Assembly (NCBI GenBank): GCA_018054915.1
Contig: JAGPIR010000013.1
Location: forward strand, 1-14,003
Length of the DNA stretch: 14,003 bases
Source: Allobrachymonas sp.
GTDB lineage: Bacteria; Pseudomonadota; Gammaproteobacteria; Burkholderiales; Burkholderiaceae_C
Direction of reading: 5' to 3'
A program made the translations under genes and the position numbers. This document shows, piece after piece, positions 1-6,397 of this stretch. The first letter of the stretch is position 1. The number at the start of each line of letters is the position of its first letter. Under the pieces are notes generated by a model. It did no database searches. It had not been told where the DNA came from and was given only the letters and a program-made list of their open reading frames with translations.

Positions 1-243
1 GTGGTGCGCGGCCAAATTGGCGGCCGTGTCGAGTTCGGCATAGGTAAGTGCCTTGCCGGTGGCCCCGTCAATCAGCGCGGTCTTGTGTGCAAATCGCGCC
101 GCCGTGGCCTCGAACATATCGGGCAACATCTCGTTGCGCAACAGATCGGGCCGGTGGGCCCCACGCACAATCAGATACTCGATTTCCGAAACCGCTGAGG
201 TGGAATGCGGTCTGACGCCTTCGGCATCTTTGGATGCTTGCAT
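1..243 (-). CDS. N-terminus of adenylation-domain protein, probable Pls/PosA-type NRPS (partial)
   Basis: Reading the minus strand from the ATG at 243-241 gives 81 codons with no stop before the window edge, so this is the 5' end of a longer gene. After about 20 polar residues come the segments YLIVRGAHRPDLLRNEMLPD and MFEATAARFAHKTALIDG, then LTYAELDTAANLAAHH. This is the usual opening of an AMP-binding amino-acid adenylation domain: an 'LPDxFEATAAR..P.KTALI' segment followed by 'LTYAELD..AN.LA'. The preceding 'RG..RPDLLR' segment resembles, from memory, single-module Pls/PosA family nonribosomal peptide synthetases of Burkholderiales. Such enzymes activate an amino acid as its aminoacyl-AMP and load it on a carrier domain; the substrate cannot be read from this fragment. 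A weak ribosome site (GAAGG) lies 11 nt upstream of the ATG, and a good promoter lies at 350-378. The adenylation start is fairly certain; the NRPS subtype is inference, and an acyl-CoA ligase-like enzyme remains possible. Confidence 0.72.
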   Translation of the reverse strand, partial: MQASKDAEGVRPHSTSAVSEIEYLIVRGAHRPDLLRNEMLPDMFEATAARFAHKTALIDGATGKALTYAELDTAANLAAHH

Positions 244-563
244 AGAAAAAATTGCCTTCGCGACAACCTTGCCGACGATCTGGGTTCGTCGCTACCGGCA
301 AGCGCTGCCTGGGAAACCGCTCATAAGCTGTTCATGGTAACGGAACCGAATTATGCCCACAGCACCACTTTATTTCAGAAAAATGCAAGAATTAAATGGC
401 AATCCGTTCACGTCGGACAAAATTTGTTGGTGCCATCCATGCGATCATCTCGCCAGGTGACGCGCACAATGCCCACGTTGAAAACCGGACGCCGACTCGT
501 ATTTGGGCACAGATTATTGACCGCTTGCCCACCCGTTCGCACCCGAAAACTTTTTTCCTTCTG
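244..563. other. Divergent intergenic region, 320 bp
   Basis: This gap separates the leftward adenylation-domain gene from the rightward MFS exporter. It is visibly more AT-rich than its flanks around 350-430. It holds the leftward promoter at 350-378. For the exporter I see only a weak candidate, TTGAAA (478-483) and TATTTG (500-505) with a 16-bp spacer. A small inverted repeat ACAAA-A-TTTGT sits at 417-427. Several open frames cross the region, but none resembles a known protein. No tRNA-like or terminator-like structure was seen. Confidence 0.6.
350..378 (-). promoter_or_regulatory. Sigma-70-type promoter for the leftward adenylation-domain gene
   Basis: On the minus strand, CTGAAA (378-373, 4 of 6 matches to TTGACA) is followed after exactly 17 bp by CATAAT (355-350, 5 of 6 matches to TATAAT). 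Transcription would start near 343, giving a 5' leader of about 100 nt before the ATG at 243. No repressor gene is adjacent and I see no strong operator palindrome. This is sequence-pattern evidence only. Confidence 0.42.
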
Positions 564-1781
564 ATGCACCCCGTCGATCCCAAGAATCTCTGGAAAGCCC
601 CGCTGTGGACGCTATCCATCCTGCTGGCCATGCTGGGCATGCTGGGCCCTTTCTCCATCGATACCTACATCCCGGCATTCGCCGCCATTGGCGATTCGCT
701 GCAAGCCTCTCCCGTCCAGATGCAGCAGACCTTGTCGGCCTATTTGTTCGGCTTCGCCTTCATGAATCTGTTCCATGGCGCGCTGTCCGACAGTTTCGGC
801 CGCCGGCCGGTGATTCTGTCGGGGCTGGCCGTCTTTATCGCTGCCTCCACCGGATGCGCCCTGGCGCAAAATGTCGGACAGCTGATTCTTTTTCGCGCCT
901 TGCAGGGTCTTTCCACCGGGGCGGGCATTGTGGTTTCGCGCGCCGTGGTGCGCGACGTATTTGCCCTGGCCGAGGCGCAACGGGTCATGAGCCAGATCAC
1001 CATCTTTTTTGGAGTGGCTCCTGCGGTTGCTCCGATTGCGGGCGGGCTGATCGTCCGGTATTTCAACTGGCACGCCATTTTCTGGTTCATGGCGGGAATC
1101 GGCGCCATCTTGTGGCTGATCAATTGGCGTCTGCTGCCCGAAACCCTGCATCCGGACCAGCGCCACTCCTTTGACCCCAAACAGCTGTTGCACGGCTACC
1201 GGGAATTGCTGCTCGATCCCCGCTTCATGCTGCTGGCACTGGCCTCGGGCGTGCCGTTCAACGGCCTGTTCCTGTATGTGCTGTCGGCCCCGGCCTTTCT
1301 CGGCAATGTCCTGCAGCTGCAACCGACGCAGTTCTTCTGGTTTTTCATCCTGAGCATCGGCGGCATCATGGCCGGTTCCTGGCTATCGGGCCGCAAGGCC
1401 GGCAACGTCAAGCCCAAGAACCAGATCATGCAGGGTTTTCGCATCATGCTGGGGGTTTGCCTGCTCAACATCGCCGCCAACTGGCTGCTGGCGCCTGCTG
1501 CCTGGTGGAGTCTCCTGCCGGTTGCCGTCTTCGCCTTCGGCTGGGCCTTGATGGTGCCTGCCGTCACTCTGCTGGTATTGGACCTGCATCCCCGGCGGCG
1601 CGGCATGGCGTCTTCGCTGCAGGCCGTCATCGGCTCCGCGGCCAATGCCCTGGTGGCCGGACTGGTCGCGCCGCTGGTCATGCAGTCGGCCCGGGCCATG
1701 GCGCTGACCTCGTTCGGCTTCATGCTGGTGGGTCTTGTTGCGTGGCTGTGGCTGCGGCGGCGTTGGCCGCAAATCGGCTGA
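564..1781 (+). CDS. Bcr/CflA family MFS drug-resistance exporter
   Basis: This 405-residue inner-membrane protein fits a 12-helix major facilitator of the Bcr/CflA subfamily, which exports drugs such as bicyclomycin or chloramphenicol by proton antiport. Helix 1 contains GPFSIDTYIPAF (29-39), with the Asp at 33 typical of this subfamily. MFS motif A is seen as GALSDSFGRRPVI (72-84). FRALQGLSTGAGIVVSRAVV (110-129) and GVAPAVAPIAGG (150-161) match the helix 4-5 signature of drug:H+ antiporters. The Arg-rich C-terminus (LRRRWPQ) is cytoplasmic. I chose the ATG at 564 because the frame upstream (from 396) is unlike a membrane protein and family members begin close to helix 1. There is no clear Shine-Dalgarno sequence. 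The gene is convergent with corA, with only 36 bp between the stops and no clear terminator. The real substrate cannot be read from sequence. Confidence 0.9.
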   Translation: MHPVDPKNLWKAPLWTLSILLAMLGMLGPFSIDTYIPAFAAIGDSLQASPVQMQQTLSAYLFGFAFMNLFHGALSDSFGRRPVILSGLAVFIAASTGCALAQNVGQLILFRALQGLSTGAGIVVSRAVVRDVFALAEAQRVMSQITIFFGVAPAVAPIAGGLIVRYFNWHAIFWFMAGIGAILWLINWRLLPETLHPDQRHSFDPKQLLHGYRELLLDPRFMLLALASGVPFNGLFLYVLSAPAFLGNVLQLQPTQFFWFFILSIGGIMAGSWLSGRKAGNVKPKNQIMQGFRIMLGVCLLNIAANWLLAPAAWWSLLPVAVFAFGWALMVPAVTLLVLDLHPRRRGMASSLQAVIGSAANALVAGLVAPLVMQSARAMALTSFGFMLVGLVAWLWLRRRWPQIG

Positions 1782-1817
1782 GGCAGCGCACATCCGCCCA
1801 CAGCCGCGCGATATGCA

Positions 1818-3014
1818 TCACTCTGCGCCGGACAGATACCGTTTGCGCCAGAACCACATGCCCATGATGAGCGCAATCAGCAGCATGGCGCTCATCGCGA
1901 TCCAAAATCCTGTCGAATGTTCCAGTAGCGGCATGACCCTGAAGTTCATGCCGAAAATGCCGGTAATGAGGTTCAGCGGCAGAAAAATAGCGGTAATGGT
2001 CGTGAGCACCAGCATGATGTCATTGGTGCGGTTGCCCTGTGCGCTGAAGTGGATCTGCACGGCGGTTTCCGCCGTCTGGTTCAGCCGCTGGGCATGGCGC
2101 AGCACCCGGTCGATGTGTTCCACCACGTCGCGCGCCCGCGCGCTCAGATGGTCCTGGCGCATCAGGGCCTGACCCGGATCGGCATCGAAGGCATCGAGCG
2201 GCTGCTCGCGCAACGCATCGAGCCATTCCTGTATGGCGTCATGCTGCTCATCACACAAATCTTCCAGCGCGTGCAACTGGCTGCGCGCGTTCATCAGCGC
2301 GTTCCAGTGCGTAAACCGCGAGTGGGCATTGAGCAGTTCGGTTTGCCAGACCTTGATCTGCGTACCCAGCTCCCTGCGGATTTCCAGGTAGCCATCGACC
2401 ATTTCGTTGATCATGCGCAAGGCTAGGTCCGCTGGACTCGAAGGCAGGCGGCTGCGCGCCGTATTGATGTCGCTGCCCTGCTTGGCATCTTCGAGCAGGC
2501 GCCGGATGATGGCATCGCCTCCCCGGCAACCTTTGGGATGCACGCTGATGAGCAGCCGGTCGTACACGGCAAACCCCGTGGCCAGTGAGCGTATCCGCTC
2601 AAAAACGGCGCCGTGATGGTGCGCCGCATGCGACACGCTGGCAGAGGGTTCGGCAGCCAACGTCTCCGCATCCTTGTCATCCCCATTTCCAGCAAGATCA
2701 CCGCCATTACCGCCATGGTCCAGCCCCAGCGCAATTTCCTGCTGGGTGACCAGGCGGCGAAAAATCACCAGATCGTAAACGGACGTGTAGTCGTAGTAGG
2801 AATCATGCGAGGCATTGGCCAGATCGCGGCAATGCAGGTCCAACAAGGGCGATCCGCCAATGCATTGCGCGGCCTGCTGCAACAGGGGCCAGGCGCCAGA
2901 TAACTCATCGCGCCCCAGGAATATCCACAGAAAGCCATGCTCTGGTGCGGCTTCGGGTGGCGTCTCGACAAAACGCAGGCTGTCGGCCGTGAATTCAACA
3001 AGATGCATGGTCAC
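1818..3014 (-). CDS. corA: CorA-family divalent metal ion transporter
   Basis: This is a 398-residue CorA/ZntB superfamily channel, which moves Mg2+ (or Co2+, Ni2+ or Zn2+) across the inner membrane as a homopentamer. The long N-terminal cytoplasmic part ends in the stalk helix. Helix 1 (about 332-353) runs into the signature GIFGMNFRVMP (352-362), with GMN at 355-357; helix 2 (about 369-388) follows and the protein ends in a basic tail, FWRKRYL. GMN followed by a Met-Pro fits CorA better than ZntB, but ion preference is not decided by this. Residues 99-135 form an odd Gly/Asp-rich then His-rich insertion. The start is GTG at 3014 (used for this numbering) or ATG at 3008; neither has a good ribosome site. 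It lies 29 bp downstream of mutL on the same strand, so co-transcription is possible, but a well-formed promoter at 3043-3072 suggests it also has its own. Confidence 0.9.
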   Translation of the reverse strand: MTMHLVEFTADSLRFVETPPEAAPEHGFLWIFLGRDELSGAWPLLQQAAQCIGGSPLLDLHCRDLANASHDSYYDYTSVYDLVIFRRLVTQQEIALGLDHGGNGGDLAGNGDDKDAETLAAEPSASVSHAAHHHGAVFERIRSLATGFAVYDRLLISVHPKGCRGGDAIIRRLLEDAKQGSDINTARSRLPSSPADLALRMINEMVDGYLEIRRELGTQIKVWQTELLNAHSRFTHWNALMNARSQLHALEDLCDEQHDAIQEWLDALREQPLDAFDADPGQALMRQDHLSARARDVVEHIDRVLRHAQRLNQTAETAVQIHFSAQGNRTNDIMLVLTTITAIFLPLNLITGIFGMNFRVMPLLEHSTGFWIAMSAMLLIALIMGMWFWRKRYLSGAE

Positions 3015-3042
3015 TCAGAAAACAAACAATCCACCGCTGGCG

Positions 3043-3072
3043 ATTATCGGCCGCGCAGGAACAACGCGTCAA
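3043..3072 (-). promoter_or_regulatory. Promoter within the mutL 3' end, upstream of corA
   Basis: On the minus strand, TTGACG (3072-3067, 5 of 6 consensus) is separated by 18 bp from GATAAT (3048-3043, 5 of 6 consensus). The -10 box includes the TAA stop codon of mutL. The predicted start near 3036 leaves a leader of roughly 22-28 nt before the GTG/ATG of corA, which is a sensible distance. This is the best-scoring promoter-like pair I found in the window by eye. Confidence 0.5.
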
Positions 3073-4894
3073 TTTCACGCATCGACAGCTGTCGCCAGGT
3101 TGGTCGGCCGTGGTTGCACTGGTCGGCGCGGTCGGTGGCCTCCATCTGGCGCAACAGGGCATTCATCTCTTCCTGTGTGAGCCGCCGGTTGGCGCGTACC
3201 GCGCCATGGCAGGCCATGGTGGCAAGCAATTCGTTGCGGGCGCGTGCCAGCACCGTGCTGGCATCGTGCTGCGTCAGTTCGGCCAGCACCTGCCGGGCCA
3301 ACTCCACCGGATCGGCTGCCGCCAGCACCGCCGGAACCATCCGCACCGCCAGCGTCTTGCTGTTGAGTGCGGCGATTTCCAACCCGAGTTGCTGCAGGCA
3401 TGCCGTATATTGTTCAGCCGAGGAAATCTCCTGCGCAGTGGCCGCAAACACGGCGGGTATCAGCAGGGACTGGGTCTGCAGAGATGCGGCCTCCATCTGC
3501 TGCTTGAGTTGTTCGTAGACGATGCGCTCGTGCGCAGCATGCATGTCCACGATCACCATGCCGTGCGCATTTTCGGCCACGATGTACACGCCGTGGATTT
3601 GCGCCACGGCACGCCCCAAGGGCCAATCGATGGGTGCCTGCCGATTGTCAATGCCCGGCGGTTGGCCTGCGCAAGCGTCTGCCGCGGTTTGCGCCGGAGC
3701 GCCCCATCGAGCCACACTTTCCCGCACCTGCAAACCCGGAAAATGTGCCCATTCCGAAGCGTCAGAGGATGGCAGCAAGGACATCCCTTGCTGTTGCCAA
3801 GCAGGCGCCTGTGCCTGCGGCTCGTCGGGAAATTGCACCGATTGGCCGGCTTGCACCGGTTGCGCGGCGCGTGAAGGCGCAAGCGCCTGCTCAAGGGCTG
3901 CGCGCACCGCCTGGTGCACTTCCCGGCTGTCACGAAAACGCACCTCAATCTTGGTCGGGTGCACGTTCACATCCACCCGCAGGGGATCGATGTCCACATA
4001 CAGCACATACACCGGCTGGCGCTGACCGTGCAGCACATCTTCATAAGCGGCGCGCGCGGCATGCGCGATTACCTTGTCGCGCACGAAACGGCCATTGACG
4101 TAGGCATATTGCTGGTCGGCTCGGCTGCGCGCAAAGTCCGGCAGGCCGCAGCGGCCATGCACACGGATCCCGCCGCCAGCCGTTTGCAGGCCACCATTCA
4201 CCGGCAGGCTCTGCGCCACAAAAGCGTCTCCCAGCACATCGGCCATGCGCCGGTTGGTGTCTGCAGTTACGCGCCACTGCTCCAGCAGCTTGCCGTCGTG
4301 CCACACAGCAAAGCCGACATCCGGACGCGCCAGGGCCTGGCGGCGCACGGCATCCAGGCAATGCGCCAGTTCGGTAGCGTCACTCTTGAGGAATTTGCGG
4401 CGCGCCGGCGTACTGAAAAACAATTCTCTGACCTCGACTGTCGTACCCCGGGCGCGCGCGCCCGGGCGCAGTTCGCCGCTGCGCGCATGCAGGAAATGGC
4501 CGTGTGCCGCACCGGCGGTGGCCGACAGCACGGAAAGCTCGGAGACGGCCGCAATGGCTGCCAGCGCCTCACCCCGAAACCCCATGGTGGCAACCGATTC
4601 CAGGTCGTGCAGACTGCGGATCTTGCTGGTGGCGTGGCGCTGAACCGCGAGCGGCAACTGTTGCGGCGCAATGCCCGCGCCATCGTCCTCCACCGCGATC
4701 AGGCGCACACCGCCGGCCTGCAACCGCACCGTGATCTGGGTTGCGCCCGCATCCAGTGCGTTGTCCAGCAGCTCGCGCACGACGGCAGCCGGACGCTCAA
4801 TGACTTCGCCCGCAGCGATCTGACTGATCAGCTCGTCAGGTAAGAGCGCAATGGCGCGGGAAAAATCAGGAACAGGCGTTTTCACTGCCCGCAT
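3044..4894 (-). CDS. mutL: DNA mismatch repair protein MutL
   Basis: MutL links mismatch recognition by MutS to strand incision and excision. With the ATG at 4894 the protein is 616 residues, normal for the family. The N-terminal GHKL ATPase shows IAAGEVIERPAAVVRELLDN (26-45, catalytic Glu41 and Mg-binding Asn45), DDGAGI (70-75), GFRGEAL (105-111) and DVNVHPTKIEVRF (308-320). A Gln/Pro/Ala-rich linker spans about 340-420. The C-terminal domain has DMHAAHE....E (450-461), ACHGAVR (561-567), CNHGRP (593-598) and a terminal FLR (612-614). These match the metal-binding endonuclease motifs of MutL proteins from bacteria without MutH (DQHAxxExxxxE, ACR-like, CPHGRP, FxR), with Met replacing Gln in the first. 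GTG at 4885 is an alternative start; ribosome-site support is weak for both. corA follows 29 bp downstream, and dedA is divergent. Confidence 0.97.
   Translation of the reverse strand: MRAVKTPVPDFSRAIALLPDELISQIAAGEVIERPAAVVRELLDNALDAGATQITVRLQAGGVRLIAVEDDGAGIAPQQLPLAVQRHATSKIRSLHDLESVATMGFRGEALAAIAAVSELSVLSATAGAAHGHFLHARSGELRPGARARGTTVEVRELFFSTPARRKFLKSDATELAHCLDAVRRQALARPDVGFAVWHDGKLLEQWRVTADTNRRMADVLGDAFVAQSLPVNGGLQTAGGGIRVHGRCGLPDFARSRADQQYAYVNGRFVRDKVIAHAARAAYEDVLHGQRQPVYVLYVDIDPLRVDVNVHPTKIEVRFRDSREVHQAVRAALEQALAPSRAAQPVQAGQSVQFPDEPQAQAPAWQQQGMSLLPSSDASEWAHFPGLQVRESVARWGAPAQTAADACAGQPPGIDNRQAPIDWPLGRAVAQIHGVYIVAENAHGMVIVDMHAAHERIVYEQLKQQMEAASLQTQSLLIPAVFAATAQEISSAEQYTACLQQLGLEIAALNSKTLAVRMVPAVLAAADPVELARQVLAELTQHDASTVLARARNELLATMACHGAVRANRRLTQEEMNALLRQMEATDRADQCNHGRPTWRQLSMREIDALFLRGR
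4447..4466. repeat. Perfect 20-bp GC-only palindrome inside mutL
   Basis: The sequence is CCCGGG, then four CG dinucleotides, then CCCGGG. It is its own reverse complement over all 20 positions, and the match stops at both flanks. It lies in the MutL ATPase domain coding region, around the Pro-Gly-Ala-Arg-Ala-Arg-Gly residues (144-150). It could fold as a hairpin in mRNA or as a cruciform or Z-form segment in DNA. It may simply be a by-product of GC-rich codons for Arg, Ala and Gly. Confidence 0.9.
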
Positions 4895-4957
4895 TCTAGG
4901 CAATTGCTGGGTGCAAGGCTGCAAACCGCACCAAGAAGCCAGATATGCGCTCTCGGA

Positions 4958-4963
4958 GATAAT
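4958..4963 (+). promoter_or_regulatory. Candidate -10 box for dedA in the mutL/dedA divergent region
   Basis: GATAAT lies in the string GGAGATAATCGGCCCCAT (4955-4972), which is nearly repeated before the lytic transglycosylase gene at 7079-7095. Transcription would start near 4971, giving a leader of about 27 nt with no visible Shine-Dalgarno sequence. No good -35 is present at 16-19 bp. The rest of the 103-bp gap between the mutL and dedA starts shows nothing else clear. Confidence 0.35.
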
Positions 4964-4997
4964 CGGCCCCATTCATTGCACTGCCCTTTCTGCATTT

Positions 4998-5651
4998 ATG
5001 CCAATCCTTGAATTTCTTCTGAGCTTCATCCTGCACATCGACAAACACCTGTTGACCCTGGTGCAGAACTATGGCGTCTGGGTTTACGCCCTGCTGTTCC
5101 TCATCCTGTTTGTGGAAACCGGCGTAGTGGTGTTTCCCTTTTTGCCTGGGGATTCATTGCTGTTCATTGTGGGCACACTCAGCGCCTCCGGCCATCTGCA
5201 CTATGAATGGGCCACGGGATTGATGCTTGCCGCAGCCATTCTGGGCGACCAGTGCAACTACACCATCGGGCGTTGGGTTGGCCCCAAAGTGTTCCAGTGG
5301 GAAAACTCGCGTTTCTTTAACAAGAAGGCGTTCGGGCAGGCCCACGCCTTCTATGAACGCTATGGCGGCATCACCATCATCCTGGCGCGTTTCATGCCAT
5401 TCATGCGCACGTTCGTACCGTTCGTGGCGGGCGTGGCCGCCATGGATCGTGGCAAATTCACCCTCTACAACGTGGCAGGCGCGGTGATTTGGGTTGTCGG
5501 CATCACAGCGGCCGGGTATTTCTTCGGCAATATCCCGTGGGTGCAAAACAATCTGCAAATCATCATCTGGAGCCTGATCCTGATCCCGGGCGTGCTGGCG
5601 CTGTGGGGAGTCTGGAAAGCCAGCCGCAACAAGAAAGACGGGCACGCCTGA
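4998..5651 (+). CDS. DedA-family (SNARE-associated/VTT domain) membrane protein
   Basis: This 217-residue protein has the usual DedA length. DedA proteins are inner-membrane proteins implicated in undecaprenyl-phosphate or phospholipid flipping and in maintaining the proton motive force. Family hallmarks are visible: FVETGVVVFPFLPGDSLL (38-55) with Glu40 and the FPFLPGDS loop, GDQCNYTIGRWVG (83-95), and RFMPFMRTFVPFVAG (131-145) with its conserved Arg/Pro residues. After these comes the reentrant/helix region GAVIWVVGITAAGYFFG (161-177), then a final helix (about 187-206) and a basic tail. The ATG at 4998 places a short amphipathic segment before the first helix, as in relatives; the in-frame ATG at 4851 would overlap the mutL start and adds non-homologous residues. 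No ribosome site is evident. A lipoprotein gene follows after 115 bp, probably with its own signals. Confidence 0.92.
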   Translation: MPILEFLLSFILHIDKHLLTLVQNYGVWVYALLFLILFVETGVVVFPFLPGDSLLFIVGTLSASGHLHYEWATGLMLAAAILGDQCNYTIGRWVGPKVFQWENSRFFNKKAFGQAHAFYERYGGITIILARFMPFMRTFVPFVAGVAAMDRGKFTLYNVAGAVIWVVGITAAGYFFGNIPWVQNNLQIIIWSLILIPGVLALWGVWKASRNKKDGHA

Positions 5652-5755
5652 GGCAAAGCACGGCATGCGGCGCCAGCGCCACGGCCGGAAAAGCGATTGG
5701 TAACAACTGCCCAGCGCCGGTTGTGGAATGATGCGCAAATATCGTTTTGTCTGAC

Positions 5756-5760
5756 AGGAG
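5756..5760 (+). promoter_or_regulatory. Strong Shine-Dalgarno site AGGAG for the glycine-zipper lipoprotein
   Basis: AGGAG lies 6 nt before the ATG at 5767. It fixes that start, which also places a proper lipoprotein signal peptide at the N-terminus. Together with the terminator just after the gene, it suggests a well-expressed single-gene transcript. Confidence 0.75.
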
Positions 5761-5766
5761 AGTGCC

Positions 5767-6300
5767 ATGTTACGTTCCCGCCTGGTTTGCGTTTCCGCCT
5801 TGACTGCTGCCGTGTTGCCCCTGGGCGGCTGCATGATGGCGCCCATTGGCACCACGGACAACTCAGGAGCCATTTCGCCGTACACCTCGTATCCGGGCTA
5901 CCCATCGGGAACGATTCCAGCGCCTGTCACACCCGGAAACTACCAGGGACGCGGACAGGTGGTGAACGTGCAAACGCTCCAGTCCGGCGGCGCCACCTCG
6001 GTGCCAGGCAGCGGCGCCATCATTGGCGGTCTGGCAGGGGGTGTTATCGGCAATCAGATTGCCCGCAACGACCGTGCCATCGGCACAATCGCTGGCGCCG
6101 CAGTTGGCGCGCTGATCGGTAACGCCATCCAGCAACAACAGGGATGGGGCGGGTATGCCGGCCAGCCCATTTACCGCGTGACCGTGCGCACACTCGACAC
6201 CAACAATTTCTACACCTTCGACTTTGCGCAAAACCCCAATGTGCGGGTTGGCGAATACGTACAGATCCAGGGCAACCAGTTGTATCGCCTGCAATTCTGA
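5767..6300 (+). CDS. Glycine-zipper outer-membrane lipoprotein (SlyB/PcP-like)
   Basis: This 177-residue protein begins with a basic, then hydrophobic signal sequence ending in the lipobox LGGC (19-22), so Cys22 should be lipidated. Residue 23 is Met, not Asp, which argues against inner-membrane retention. A Pro/Gly/Tyr/Ser-rich linker (about 27-60) is followed by a typical two-helix glycine zipper, GAIIGGLAGGVIGNQIA (83-99) and GTIAGAAVGALIGNAI (106-121). A small C-terminal domain has YRVTVRTLD (136-144) and VGEYVQIQGNQLYRL (161-175), the pattern of SlyB/PcP/17-kDa antigen proteins. Such proteins help outer-membrane integrity and stress resistance, though exact functions vary. It has a strong ribosome site and an intrinsic terminator 24 bp after its stop. 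Confidence 0.88.
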   Translation: MLRSRLVCVSALTAAVLPLGGCMMAPIGTTDNSGAISPYTSYPGYPSGTIPAPVTPGNYQGRGQVVNVQTLQSGGATSVPGSGAIIGGLAGGVIGNQIARNDRAIGTIAGAAVGALIGNAIQQQQGWGGYAGQPIYRVTVRTLDTNNFYTFDFAQNPNVRVGEYVQIQGNQLYRLQF

Positions 6301-6323
6301 TTGCGCGGATTCCTGTCCCTGAT

Positions 6324-6362
6324 ACCGCCTGTCCGGCCCCACGCCGCACAGGCGGTTTTTTT
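6324..6362 (+). terminator. Intrinsic terminator after the glycine-zipper lipoprotein gene
   Basis: A perfect 9-bp stem ACCGCCTGT (6324-6332) / ACAGGCGGT (6348-6356), with a 15-nt loop, is followed by an uninterrupted run of seven T (6356-6362). It is oriented for plus-strand transcription. There is no T-run on the other side, so it is not expected to stop the convergent gene at 6398-6991. Confidence 0.92.
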
Positions 6363-6397
6363 CAAACGGACACAGAACGCTCCCCACACCTGGGGGT

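Noticed and set aside
205..564. Open frame of 119 codons as a real gene
   Set aside because: It overlaps the adenylation-domain gene antisense at its start, has no ribosome site, and its composition matches no protein family I know. Only its stop position is noted as a finding.
1782..1817. Bidirectional terminator between the convergent exporter and corA genes
   Set aside because: No stable stem with a T-run on either strand could be found in these 36 bp.
3914..4843. Plus-strand open frame of 309 codons opposite mutL
   Set aside because: It is an antisense shadow of mutL with no recognisable motif, and the minus-strand MutL motifs are complete.
3044..4972. Upstream start for mutL at 4972
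   Set aside because: It adds 26 residues with no resemblance to MutL N-termini and would run through the likely dedA promoter; 4894 or 4885 fits better.
6382..6395. CCCCA-CACC-TGGGG hairpin as a terminator for the cyclo-ligase gene
   Set aside because: The stem is only 5 bp, and on the minus strand no T-run follows it.
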